The notes beneath the pieces were generated by a model. That model saw nothing but the letters and a program-made list of their open reading frames with translations, made no database searches and had not been told where the DNA came from. This document shows, in pieces, positions 7,237 through 17,300 of a DNA stretch of 27,854 nucleotides. Origin of the DNA: Pirellulaceae bacterium (GTDB taxonomy: Bacteria; Planctomycetota; Planctomycetia; Pirellulales; Pirellulaceae); contig JAKVBZ010000073.1 of assembly GCA_022448645.1 (NCBI GenBank), positions 1-27,854 on the forward strand, given 5' to 3'. A program made the translations under genes and the position numbers. Each line of letters opens with the position of its first letter. Position 1 is the stretch's first letter.

Positions 7237-8448
7237 ATGCAACATACTTGGAATTTCTCCTCGGCAGGACATTTGATCTTTGGCAGCGGAGCCGCGCGGC
7301 GACTGGGGCCCGAACTGACTCAACGCTCAGTGCGCCGGGTGTCTATCATCACCGATCGCACTTTAATGGCTGCAGGTGTCGTCGAACCGATACTACAGTC
7401 GTTGGCCGACGCCGATATCGAGACCTACACATTTGACGGTGGCCAACCCGAACCTTCCATCGAATTGGTTGAAACTGCTGCCCAGCAAGTGGGTGAGTTT
7501 ACGCCAGATGCCATTCTGGGCCTCGGTGGCGGCAGCAATATGGATGTGGCCAAAATGGCAGCGGCCATCGTGACTCACGGTGGCTCGCCACGGGATTACT
7601 TCGGTACAGAAAAAGTACCAGGACCCGTCCTGACATTGGTCTGCGTTCCCACGACCGCTGGTACCGGGAGCGAAGTGTCGGGGGCTTCGGTATTGAGCGA
7701 CACAGAGAATGAAGTCAAAGTGGCCGGACTGAGCAGATTCTTGCGACCCAGCTTGGCTTTGGTCGATCCCGAACTGACGGTGACGTGCCCAGCCACGGTA
7801 ACCGCGGACAGCGGGATTGATGCTCTGACGCACGCGATCGAAGCCTACACCTGTATCGATTATCGTGAAATCCACGCGAGAATCCCGGCCGGGGAAATTT
7901 CTCCGTTCGATGGAAACCATCCGCTAGGAGACTGCCTGGCCGAAAAAGCGATCCAATTGATCGGCCAACATCTAGTCACCGCCGTCAAGGAACCGGACAA
8001 TCTGCCCGCTCGTGAAGGCATGGCGTTGGCAGCGACGATCGCTGGAATGGCCTTCGCTACTTGTGGCGTCGCCTTGGTTCATGCGTTGGAATACCCGCTC
8101 GGCGGAGCACTGCATGTCTCGCACGGAGCTGGAAACGGTTTGCTACTGCCCTACGTGATGCAATTCAACTTGCCAACACGCCTGAGTCGATTCGCTCACA
8201 TTGCTCAGTTGTTGGGAGTCGATACAGCAGAGCTCACTGAGCAACAAGCGGCCGAGCAGGCTGTCAATGCTGTTGTCAGACTGAAAAGCAATATCGGCAT
8301 TCCCACTGGACTGCGCGATATCGGCGCCACCGAGGAAATGCTACCTACATTTGCCAAAAAGTCTTTCGCAATCAAAAGACTACTGCAAACCAATCCACGA
8401 GACGCATCCGAAGAAGACATCCTGAGCATCTTACAGGCTGCATTTTAA
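7237..8448 (+). CDS. Iron-containing alcohol dehydrogenase family protein
   Basis: A 403-residue cytoplasmic oxidoreductase of the Fe-ADH family (PF00465). The N-terminal nucleotide-binding half carries GGGSNMDVAK (97-106) and PTTAGTGSEVSG (139-149). The C-terminal helical half carries the metal ligands, predicted as Asp195 and His199 in GIDALTHAIEAY, His282 in VHALEYPLGG and His296 in HVSHGAGN. All four are present, so an active enzyme is expected. A loop after the first ligand pair reads SPFDGNHPLGD. This recalls the extra loop of hydroxyacid-oxoacid transhydrogenases (ADHFE1 type), so a hydroxy-acid substrate is possible, but that is only a resemblance. The gene converges with the GH116-like gene, leaving 27 bases between the stops. 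Confidence 0.94.
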   Translation: MQHTWNFSSAGHLIFGSGAARRLGPELTQRSVRRVSIITDRTLMAAGVVEPILQSLADADIETYTFDGGQPEPSIELVETAAQQVGEFTPDAILGLGGGSNMDVAKMAAAIVTHGGSPRDYFGTEKVPGPVLTLVCVPTTAGTGSEVSGASVLSDTENEVKVAGLSRFLRPSLALVDPELTVTCPATVTADSGIDALTHAIEAYTCIDYREIHARIPAGEISPFDGNHPLGDCLAEKAIQLIGQHLVTAVKEPDNLPAREGMALAATIAGMAFATCGVALVHALEYPLGGALHVSHGAGNGLLLPYVMQFNLPTRLSRFAHIAQLLGVDTAELTEQQAAEQAVNAVVRLKSNIGIPTGLRDIGATEEMLPTFAKKSFAIKRLLQTNPRDASEEDILSILQAAF

Positions 8449-8475
8449 TCGCGAAGCCACGCCTCTCTCTTGGAT

Positions 8476-11013
8476 TTACTCCGGATTGGCGGCGTGGATG
8501 ATGCGATCGAGCAAACCACCAGGTGCAGAAAACTCGGCGATGTTCTTCCCTTCGACCGCCGCAGGCAGGGCCCACAACATCATTCCTTGACCATAATCGG
8601 TACCGAAAATCCGTTCGCCGGTGTGGCCGTTCACCAAATTGGGGTAATCCCACGGATGACCCGACCGACACATGAGTGTCTCCCAATGTTTGCGAATCAA
8701 GTCCAACCCGAATTCAGGTTCTCCAGCCTGCATATAAGTCATGCCTAAAATCACCACTTCCGCAGTGAACATCGCGTAAGTGCCGTAGTGGGCAACATCT
8801 GCTTCCGTCACGTCGGCGATGGTCTCCTGAATGTCGATTTGCTTCTTGCTCAGCGGACTTCCATCTGGGCGACAAAAATTGGCCGCACCAACATCGGGTG
8901 TCAACGCGACGTTACAGCGCTTGATGGTAGCGAGCGCCTTCTTCACCCGATCTTGTTTAAACACGCCCGGCAAGCCGTGATAAATAGCCGCCCATTGGCC
9001 GTCCAGTTGATAGCCCATAACATCTTCGGACTTTCGATTCGTTTCTGGTTCCCAAAAATTCAGGTAGTATCCTCCAGCTTCCTCTGTCCACAATTGGGTT
9101 TCCATCGCTGTCGATCCTTCAGCAAACCACGTGCGGCACTTGTCAGCGAATTTGACATCCCCCGCCGTTTCGGCCATTCTCTCGGCCATCCGCAGCATCG
9201 CCAAGCGCAATCCTCCCATGTGTGTCGCCATTCCTGCCCACTCACCATGCTCGAACCATTCCATACCACCATCATCAGGCATGCGAATGGGTGCCCCCGG
9301 TTTGGTACTCAGGCCAATCGTGTAGGCGGTCGCTTTTTTTACAGACTCGTAGTAGTCGCGTACGATGTCCGGGTCACCAGTGCGCTGCCAAAGTCGGTCG
9401 ACCATATCTACGTAACAGTAACCATTGAGCGATTTCTGCCAGTAGTATTCGGGCGTCACACAATCGGGCAGCCCGTGGATTTTACCGATGGCGAACGGCG
9501 CTTCGCCCTCTTCCGATTGATACTCTCGAAACGCACGCAATTCCAACTCGTGCAAATCTGGAAACAAATAAGTCAGTGACAACGTCCCATACCACTCCGA
9601 TGGCATGTTTCCCAGATGGGGACATCCTCGTGAGCTTTCGTTGAGCGCATAGATACCATCTGGAAACGTCCAATCGGGCAGAGGACTTTGAGGCTGTGCC
9701 CAATAGCCATTTTCAGGAATCAAACAAAGATTATTGAGCAGTGCATGCTGCAACCAGCCAGGTAGCGTGGAGTCGTAGATGACTTTCTGCCAAGCCAAAA
9801 TACGATCCAGCATCTGTTCGTGTTCTGCAGCCATACGCATAGCCACATCGGTGGCACCCACAAAACGAGCACCGTACATCTGGCGGAAGTAATTCGTTTC
9901 ACCCATCCATTCGGGCGTGTTCCAAGTCGTCGTCGGCTGTGCTCCAGGATGACGCTTTTCAGCCCCTTCCCAAACTGGTGCATACCAAGCAAGTACAAAC
10001 CGAACGATCTTTTCTTCTCCCCCGGCAAGTGAGAAATCGACCGCCGCACTGGCACTCCCCGTCTGATAGAAATGCGATTCTCCTTCTGAACGAAAAACGG
10101 GTTGCGGCAGCTGGTTTGCAAAATTGGACCAAGCGTGTTCATGAATGGTCAAACCAGCACCCAAACGCGTTTGTGGCTCGTCAATCGTACCCAGCGCATA
10201 ACTGACTCCAGCCCGCGAAGCCACCACGGTCCCCGAGAATTTGGCGCGAATCTCTTTACGAGTGAATTCGTCGCTGCGAGCTTCTCGCGAATTAGGTCCA
10301 GGAAAATTCATGGCAATACTACCGGTCTGCTGCGAGCCGGTGCGGTTTTTCAATCGCACCTCGAAGACTGCTGCCGGAATGTTCGACTCGACCGCATTCC
10401 CGGGAAAGAAGGGCGAAAAAGCTCGCACCTTGACGAGCACTGGGGCTTCGGTGATGTAATCCATCTCACAAATCGGAAAGTGGCCCCAGTACAACACTTC
10501 GCCTGCCGATTTTACGCCGACGATATTCGGCGTATTGAGCTGCTTGACTCGCGGTTTCGGGTCGCTTGTCCACACCCCGGGATTGTGCGGTTCGGTACAC
10601 CAACCCACCCTACCACCGCGGATGAATTCTTCAGGCGCTAAAGCCCAAGTTGTCCCATTCACTGACAATCCAAAGATTGGTTCGGGACGTGGATTCATTC
10701 GCGGAATGCGGGCACGAAAATAGTAGAAGTCGTCCCAGCCGTTGAACAGAGAACTGTAACCCCACACTCCTCGTGCGTCGATGTCAACACATCCGGTGGC
10801 GACGCCGCCTAAGGGCATCCCACAACAAGGAGCCGTAGCACGGTTGTAGATAATCCCAGTCACCGGTTTATCAAATCCCTCTCCGGGAATCCCGCACCAG
10901 CTCGAGATAGGAAGTTCGGTAAGTTTCGTAGCTGCACGAACAGATACACCATCCGTCACTACCACAGACAATGTAAGCACCAAAATATTGAATACGACAA
11001 AACGAAGAGTCAT
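8476..11013 (-). CDS. GH116-like glycosidase (DUF608), exported
   Basis: An 845-residue protein of the beta-glucosidase/glucosylceramidase GH116 group. Residues 1-28 are a Sec signal peptide. The N-terminal beta domain (about 50-370) has the family pattern GMPLGGVATGCVDID (65-79) and AFSPFFPGNAVESNIPAAVF. The (alpha/alpha)6 catalytic domain (DUF608, about 440-820) has NESSRGCPHLGNMPSEWYGT, where the nucleophile Glu is expected, and GMATHMGGLRLAML. The region before GGLRLAML, where characterised enzymes carry an Asp acid/base in a YDTW-like motif, reads GGMEWFEHGEW here. The acid/base cannot be assigned, and the specificity may differ. I chose the ATG at 11011-11013 because AGGA at 11023-11026 is properly spaced from it. 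The ATG at 11020-11022 abuts the AGGA, and the GTG at 11071-11073 would spoil the signal peptide. It is the last gene of a four-gene run. Confidence 0.88.
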   Translation of the reverse strand: MTLRFVVFNILVLTLSVVVTDGVSVRAATKLTELPISSWCGIPGEGFDKPVTGIIYNRATAPCCGMPLGGVATGCVDIDARGVWGYSSLFNGWDDFYYFRARIPRMNPRPEPIFGLSVNGTTWALAPEEFIRGGRVGWCTEPHNPGVWTSDPKPRVKQLNTPNIVGVKSAGEVLYWGHFPICEMDYITEAPVLVKVRAFSPFFPGNAVESNIPAAVFEVRLKNRTGSQQTGSIAMNFPGPNSREARSDEFTRKEIRAKFSGTVVASRAGVSYALGTIDEPQTRLGAGLTIHEHAWSNFANQLPQPVFRSEGESHFYQTGSASAAVDFSLAGGEEKIVRFVLAWYAPVWEGAEKRHPGAQPTTTWNTPEWMGETNYFRQMYGARFVGATDVAMRMAAEHEQMLDRILAWQKVIYDSTLPGWLQHALLNNLCLIPENGYWAQPQSPLPDWTFPDGIYALNESSRGCPHLGNMPSEWYGTLSLTYLFPDLHELELRAFREYQSEEGEAPFAIGKIHGLPDCVTPEYYWQKSLNGYCYVDMVDRLWQRTGDPDIVRDYYESVKKATAYTIGLSTKPGAPIRMPDDGGMEWFEHGEWAGMATHMGGLRLAMLRMAERMAETAGDVKFADKCRTWFAEGSTAMETQLWTEEAGGYYLNFWEPETNRKSEDVMGYQLDGQWAAIYHGLPGVFKQDRVKKALATIKRCNVALTPDVGAANFCRPDGSPLSKKQIDIQETIADVTEADVAHYGTYAMFTAEVVILGMTYMQAGEPEFGLDLIRKHWETLMCRSGHPWDYPNLVNGHTGERIFGTDYGQGMMLWALPAAVEGKNIAEFSAPGGLLDRIIHAANPE

Positions 11014-11083
11014 TGAGTTCATTCCTAAAAGATGACGGTGTTGAGATCCGGCGATCGCAGCCTTCCTCGACACAACACGTTAA

Positions 11084-12556
11084 TTATTCTTGCTTATCCA
11101 ACATATCCACCGTAATCGTAGTGTCGACTGACGAAGACATCGTCTGCACTTGGCCGTTGGGCCAGGTGACTTCGATGGGTACCTCTTGATCAAATTCTCC
11201 TAAGCCAAAATGCAGGACGAGATCGTTCTGATTGCCCTCGCCTGTGCCTCCTTCAACCTGGCGAGTCAGCACCCAACCATTCACGTGAACACGAACCTGC
11301 GCGCCGATGGCTGCCCGATTCACCTTCTGATCAGCGTTTAATCTTACCTTCAACCAATGGTTTCCCGATGTCGGATTCCGGTACAACTTGCCATTGCTCG
11401 CTAGATCCAGATCTCCATCGTTGTCGAAATCTGCCCAGGTTGCCTGGTAGTTTGGCTCCACACTGAGTCCCATTTCATCGGTAACATCAGTGAACGACCA
11501 ATCTCCGACCGGAGACACATCAGCTTCTTGTGCGTCAGGTTTCGCCTGCGATAAATCACCAGACGTATTCCGTACGAGGACACAGTGATTGCCATTGTAC
11601 ACAGCGGTCAAATAAAGGTCGAGGAATCCGTCGTTATCATAGTCGGCCAGCGTGGGCGTCGCGAAGGACTCCTGCCAGGCCAAGGCAGCTTGTTCGCTAC
11701 GGTCTTCAAAGCGAAATCCCTGCTGCGGTCCCATATTCCGGTAAAACTTGCAACGGTCCTGGTACGCGGGAGGGTGCGAAAAATTGCCGACGAACAAGTC
11801 AATGTGTCCATCGTTGTCAAAATCTCCGAAGGAAGATCCGATGGTATGTCCCCAAGCACCTAAGTCACCATCGCCGTCCGTGCCACGTTCACCAGCCACA
11901 TCCTGGAACTCACCGCTCCCATTGTTCAGCCACAACCAGTTGGGCTGTAGCCGATAATTCGAAACATAGACGTCTAGGTCTCCGTCCTCGTCAAAATCCG
12001 CCGCTGTGACACCGCGGGCTCGTCGCACCGGCGGCTGCCATACCATTTCGAAGCGCTTCCCTTCTCGATTTAACAACAGCACATCGGACCACTCCTCCTG
12101 TGTCTGCCAAATCTCATAAGCACCAACGTATAGATCCAGAAACCCATCACCGTTGTAGTCGCCCCACACCGCGCCGAGCGATGCCTTGTGCTGGCGCTCG
12201 GGTAAAATATGCCGCATGTCGGTAAACGTTCCATCACCTCCATTGCGCAGCAGTACATGGGTCCCGTAGAGGAATAAATCTAAATATCCATCATTGTCAT
12301 AGTCTCCCCAAACACCTGCACCGCCATTGGGAAGCGCGACTTTTGTGAATCGTTCACCTTGCTCGTTGCGCCAAAGCTCCCCAGCATATAGGTCGACCCA
12401 ACCGTCATTGTCGAAGTCTCCCCATGCCGACCTGGTTCCATGTAATCCCGACAATCCTAGTGATTCGGTCACGTCCTCGAATGGCTCAGCGAATAGGGTC
12501 GTCACTAATAACAGGGTACCAACCACTGAAACAGATTCCAAAATAGCTCGTTTCAT
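11084..12556 (-). CDS. CRTAC1-like FG-GAP repeat protein with ASPIC/UnbV domain, exported
   Basis: A 490-residue secreted protein. After a Sec signal (1-23) come seven clear calcium-binding type repeats of the form (G/A)-D-(F/Y)-D-x-D-G-x-x-D-L. They include GDFDNDGWVDLY, GDYDNDGYLDLF, GDYNGDGFLDLY, ADFDEDGDLDVY and ADFDNDGDLDLA, and should form a beta-propeller. The C-terminal part (about 399-475) is the ASPIC/UnbV domain, with NHWLKVRLNA, GAQVRV and VEVTWPNG-like elements (here IEVTWPNGQ). The family is abundant in planctomycetes and generally taken as an extracellular binding or adhesion protein. No enzyme activity is predicted. The frame is open upstream to 12748, but the ATG at 12554-12556 with AAGGA nine bases before it gives the signal peptide directly. 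It lies between the DUF1501 and GH116-like genes on the same strand. Confidence 0.92.
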   Translation of the reverse strand: MKRAILESVSVVGTLLLVTTLFAEPFEDVTESLGLSGLHGTRSAWGDFDNDGWVDLYAGELWRNEQGERFTKVALPNGGAGVWGDYDNDGYLDLFLYGTHVLLRNGGDGTFTDMRHILPERQHKASLGAVWGDYNGDGFLDLYVGAYEIWQTQEEWSDVLLLNREGKRFEMVWQPPVRRARGVTAADFDEDGDLDVYVSNYRLQPNWLWLNNGSGEFQDVAGERGTDGDGDLGAWGHTIGSSFGDFDNDGHIDLFVGNFSHPPAYQDRCKFYRNMGPQQGFRFEDRSEQAALAWQESFATPTLADYDNDGFLDLYLTAVYNGNHCVLVRNTSGDLSQAKPDAQEADVSPVGDWSFTDVTDEMGLSVEPNYQATWADFDNDGDLDLASNGKLYRNPTSGNHWLKVRLNADQKVNRAAIGAQVRVHVNGWVLTRQVEGGTGEGNQNDLVLHFGLGEFDQEVPIEVTWPNGQVQTMSSSVDTTITVDMLDKQE

Positions 12557-12565
12557 AGAAACTCT

Positions 12566-12570
12566 TCCTT
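12566..12570 (-). promoter_or_regulatory. Ribosome binding site deciding the start of the FG-GAP gene
   Basis: Read on the minus strand this is AAGGA, nine bases before the ATG at 12554-12556. It favours that start over the ATG at 12575-12577 and over the far-upstream end of the open frame. Confidence 0.65.
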
Positions 12571-12812
12571 TCTTCATGACGACTCGACACCACCAGACAT
12601 CACTCGGCCGAATACAGGCACCACTGATTTGATCCGGGCAATATCCATTTACGTTTCTGGAATTTGAATCCGCCATTGGATTCGACACTTGATATTCGAA
12701 GTTGCAGATGTCAGCCACGACGTGACGAAGGCAAGTAGCCTGTGGCATAAGCCCCGGCCATGTCGTCTCGTCGCTCCGCGACTATCCACAAGCATCACTT
12801 CTAAGCTTTGTC

Positions 12813-14291
12813 TCAAACAATGATCTCCTCGACCACACGTCCGTGAACGTCGGTGAGACGGTAGTCTCTACCCTGAAACTTATACGTCAATCGTTCGTGG
12901 TCGAGGCCGAGCAAATGGAGGATCGTTGCATTCAAATCATGAACGTGGACTCCACGTGTATCACGATCGACAATATTGTAGCTCCACTCGTCCGTTTCGC
13001 CGTAGGACATCCCTGGCTTCACACCGCCGCCAGCAAGCCAGATACAGAAACATCGTGGGTGGTGGTCGCGGCCGTAATTGGCATGCAAACCTTGCTTGAA
13101 CACCGTGCGGCCGAACTCACCTCCCCAGACCACCAGCGTGTCATCCAAAAGACCATGTTGCTTCAAGTCCTGTACAAGTGCTGCAGAGCCACGGTCGACT
13201 TCTTTAGCAAGAAATCGGTGCCGTTGCGGCAGGTGGCTGTGATGATCCCAACCGCGGTGATAAACCTGAATAAATCGCACCCCACGCTGCGCAAGCCTTC
13301 TAGCCAACAAGCAATTTGCGGCATGCGTTCCGGGAATCTGAACATCTGCCCCGTACAGTTCGAGCGTGCTCTGAGACTCGTCTGAAATATCGGTCAATTC
13401 GGGAACCGACATCTGCATACGAAACGCCATTTCGTAGGCAGCAATACGTGTATCAATTTCCGGATCGCCACTTTGCTCGCGACGAATGGCATTCAAGGCT
13501 CCCAGACGATCCAGAAAATCACGCTTGTCTGCCAAATTGGCGCCGGTCGGATCGGACAGAAACAATACAGGATCCCCGGAGGAGCGCAATTTGATTCCCT
13601 GGTGGTTCGAGGGCAGGAAACCGCTGCCCCAAAGCCGCGCGTACAAAGGCTGGGCTCGTAAATCGGTGTTCTTGTCGAGCAGCACAACGAACGCGGGAAA
13701 ATCGAAACTGGAACTTCCGATACCGTAGCTCACCCACGCGCCAAGACTGGGACGACCAGGTTGCTGGTGACCTGTTTGGAAAAAAGTGATGGCCGGATCG
13801 TGGTTGATGGCCTCCGTATACATCGATTTTACGACACAGATGTCGTCAGCAATCTGCTGATGGAAAGGCAACAGATCGCTGATCCATTGCCCCGACTGCC
13901 CATGCTGACGAAAAGGCACGAACGATTTCGCTACTGGATACTTGGCCTGATTGGATGTCATACCAGTCAAGCGCTGTCCCATCCTCACGGACGCTGGCAA
14001 CTGCTCACCGTCTCGTTTTTCCAAAGCCGGTTTGTAGTCAAATGTGTCGATCTGCGACGGTGCGCCCGACTGACACAAATAGATCACGCGCTTAGCTCGA
14101 GCTGGAAAGTCAAGAGGTCCCAATTGCCCTGGACTATGTCCGGGCCCGTTGTTGACCGCAACACCGCCAGCTGCATGGCAGGATTCCGCATTGACAAGCG
14201 ACGACAAAGCGACTGCACCAATCCCAGTGACAGCGTTCCCCAGGAAATGACGTCGTGTCCTTTGCAAGCCGGTTTCAATAACAGGGTGCAT
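12813..14291 (-). CDS. DUF1501 family protein, Tat-exported (pair 1)
   Basis: A 492-residue PF07394 protein and the downstream partner of the PSD1-type gene, 38 bases away. The twin-arginine motif TRRHFLG (12-18) precedes a hydrophobic segment, predicting Tat export. Core motifs are QSGAPSQIDTFDYKP (74-88), HRGWDHH (345-351), WGGEFGRT (389-396) and GRDHHP (407-412). The His/Asp/Glu set resembles metal ligands of the alkaline-phosphatase superfamily, but the reaction is unknown. It shares its whole motif set and gene order with the copy at 21413-22858, so the two pairs are paralogous. I used the ATG at 14289-14291, since the preceding TTG has no better support. Pairing with a heme-type PSD1 protein is one of the most common gene pairs in planctomycetes and suggests that the two proteins work together outside the cytoplasmic membrane. 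Confidence 0.95.
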   Translation of the reverse strand: MHPVIETGLQRTRRHFLGNAVTGIGAVALSSLVNAESCHAAGGVAVNNGPGHSPGQLGPLDFPARAKRVIYLCQSGAPSQIDTFDYKPALEKRDGEQLPASVRMGQRLTGMTSNQAKYPVAKSFVPFRQHGQSGQWISDLLPFHQQIADDICVVKSMYTEAINHDPAITFFQTGHQQPGRPSLGAWVSYGIGSSSFDFPAFVVLLDKNTDLRAQPLYARLWGSGFLPSNHQGIKLRSSGDPVLFLSDPTGANLADKRDFLDRLGALNAIRREQSGDPEIDTRIAAYEMAFRMQMSVPELTDISDESQSTLELYGADVQIPGTHAANCLLARRLAQRGVRFIQVYHRGWDHHSHLPQRHRFLAKEVDRGSAALVQDLKQHGLLDDTLVVWGGEFGRTVFKQGLHANYGRDHHPRCFCIWLAGGGVKPGMSYGETDEWSYNIVDRDTRGVHVHDLNATILHLLGLDHERLTYKFQGRDYRLTDVHGRVVEEIIV

Positions 14292-14329
14292 CAAAGTGAT
14301 GGCTCCGAAAAAAACTTTTATATTGACGT

Positions 14330-17300
14330 CTAACTTTTGGAAATAAATTCACTCAGGTTCAATAGCATGCGAGCCACTGTTGTGAACGCAGCATGCTCCG
14401 TCGTCTCCAACTGACGATCCAATTGCGCCTCACCAATGGACAAAAGTCGGTTTGCTTGTTCGGGCTCCGCGGCGTATTGCTGCCGTCGAGTCGTCAATGT
14501 TTCTTCCAACAGGGCTACTTCTGCGGGGCTGGGAGGACGTGCCAAACACGTCCGAAATCCAAAAACCAGTCGTTGACGATCCGTGGCACCCCCCTCGAGG
14601 ATCATTCGCTCGGCCAAGCGCCGAGCGGCTTCTATGTATTGCGGGTCATGCATTAAGACAAAGGCCTGTAAAGGCGTATTGGTACGAGATCGTTTGACAA
14701 CACAATACTCACGTTCGGGCGCATCAAAAATGGCCATGGATGCCGGTGGAACAGTACGCTTCCAATAGGTATATAGGCTTCGTCGATAAAGCCCTTCACC
14801 ATGATCTTGTCGATACACCTGCGAAAAACCGGGGCGATTATTGACTTCTTGCCATAAGCCTGCGGGCTGATATGGAAATACACTGGGACCACCGATATTG
14901 TCGATCAGCTGCCCGCTCACCGACAGCGCACAGTCACGAATGGTTTCGGCATCAAGTCGCAACCTAGGCCCACGCGACAGCAATCGATTTTCGGCATCGG
15001 GAATCGTCCAATCACCAGCTGCCGTCACTTGGCTACTCGCACCACGTACAGTAGCCGAAGATTGCCGGTAAGTAGCAGACGTCACGATTTGTTTGTGCAA
15101 TGCTTTCACGTCCCAACCTGATTCAACAAATTCGACAGCCAACCAATCAAGCAAATCTGGATGACTGGGCCATTCACCTTGCGTGCCGAAATCTTCGGTC
15201 GTTTTGACGAGTCCCGTACCAAACAAGCGTTGCCATAAACGGTTCACCGTGACACGAGCGGTCAGTGGATGGTCCGGCATCACAAGCCACTGTGCCAAAC
15301 CCAGTCGATTGGAAGGCACGCCCTCTGGCATGGAAGGAAACACAGAGGGTGTGGATGCCTTCACCAGGTCTCTGGGCTTGTCGTATTCTCCCCGGAACAG
15401 CACGTGCGTTGCTCGTGGAGACGACATTTCCGACATGATCATCGTGTCGGGTATGTTTTCTAACTCGGCCGACTCGGCTTGCAGTCGAACCCATTCTCGT
15501 TGCATGTCACGCAGGTCGTCCGATCCATAGCGCCGCACGAGTTCATCTTGCAGCTCATGACTTTGGTCGTCCAAACGATCCTCGAGTGCCAGCGTCATCG
15601 TGTGTTGTACAGCCAGCGTTGGCGGTCCGAATTGGCCTGCTGACAAGGCAATGCGAAATCGTCCGACCAAATGAGAAGTTCCATGATTTTGGACGAGCTG
15701 GATCCGTAACATCGTGCCGTTGGAAAAACCCGCTGGTTTTTTCAAATGAAAGATCGCCAATCGTGGTTCTTTCAGCCGATGACCGTCCACGGCCCATCCA
15801 CCTGTTTCTTGGTTTCCATCCACAATCTTTGCGATGTCATACTTCGCTTGTGAATAGTCGGCTTCGGCTTGTTGGATCCCCAACGAGTTAAACTGGTCCA
15901 AACGACCGCCGGGCCCAGCGGCCAACAAGATCTCACTCAACACAAAATTACCATTCTCCGCGCGACCCAGACCGCCGCGACTCAATGACTCGTCCGGCAA
16001 CGTTTCCAAACGTACCGCTTGCAACTGCTGCAAATCCGTAGACACGATGATTTCATAAGTGTCGCGTTCGGGACTGGGTCCTACGACCAAAACGCTGCCA
16101 TCTGGTAAGGTCTTGAATTCAGATCCGTTCTTGGAAGTCACCGAATCTGGCGTCACCACTTGCCAACAAGTGGTCGCAAAGCCTGCCAGTTTCTGTTCCC
16201 AATCACTCCAAGCTAATTCCCCATCGGTTAGCGAAGTACGATACTTCTGGTTTAACTCATCCACTTGCACCTTCATTCGCCTCAACGCTTGGTTTCTCAA
16301 TGGCGAAGTCAACGGTTCCTTAGGATCGAAAGCATTGATTCCTTTTTCCGGCACATTGTTAAAAAAGGCAAACAGTTCGTAGAATTCCCGCTGCGATATC
16401 GGGTCGTATTTGTGATCGTGACACCGAGCACACAGCATCGTGAGGCCCAACCAGACCGTAGAAGTCGTCACGACGCGGTCAGCAACATACTCGGTACGAT
16501 ATTCTTCATCAATCACTCCACCTTCAATGGTGATGGGATGATTTCTATTAAATGCGGTGGCTAACCGTTGGTGCTCGGTAGCGTTGGGCAGTAGGTCACC
16601 TGCCAACTGTTCCACCGTGAACTGATCAAACGGCATATTTTGATTGAAGGCATGAATCACCCAATCCCGCCATGGCCACTGGTCACGGTTCAAGTCATAT
16701 TGAAAGCCGTTCGTATCTGCATAGCGGGCGGCATCCAACCAATACCGCGCCATGTGCTCGCCATACCGAGTAGAACGCAGTAAGCGATCGACCACATCCT
16801 CATAGGCTGATGGCGAATCATCGTTCATAAAAGCTTCCACTTCTGATAACGTGGGTGGCAAGCCGGTCAGGTCCAACGTGACACGTCGAATCAACGCTCC
16901 ACGGTCCGTCGGTGGGCTCGGCAATAGCCCTTCTTCCCGCATGCGGGCGTATACGAATACGTCAATCGGATTGAGCGACCAGTCCGTTTCGACAGCTTTC
17001 CATTCCGATGTGGGATCTGGCTGCGGAACCTTGGGTCGGCTAGGAGGAATGAATGCCCAGTGCGGTTCGTAATGAGCCCCTGCATCGATCCAACGTCGTA
17101 GAATCGTTATCTGACTGTCAGTCAATGGAGGCTTGTGGGAATCCAACGGAGGCATTCGCTGTGAATCATCGTCGGTCACCAGACGAGCAATCAATTCACT
17201 CTGTTCCGCGTTTCCTGGAACAATGGCCGACGCAATCGCTTCCTCGCGCTGATCCAATCGCAAATCGGCTTGACGGTTGCCTTCGTCTCGACCATGGCAC

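Noticed and set aside
8788..9579. A 263-codon plus-strand ORF inside the GH116-like gene
   Set aside because: It is a shadow of the minus-strand gene, which has strong family motifs throughout; the antisense product has no recognisable feature.
12557..12748. A 5' extension of the FG-GAP gene adding 64 residues
   Set aside because: The extension has no domain and would bury the signal peptide; a ribosome binding site and ATG occur right before the signal peptide.
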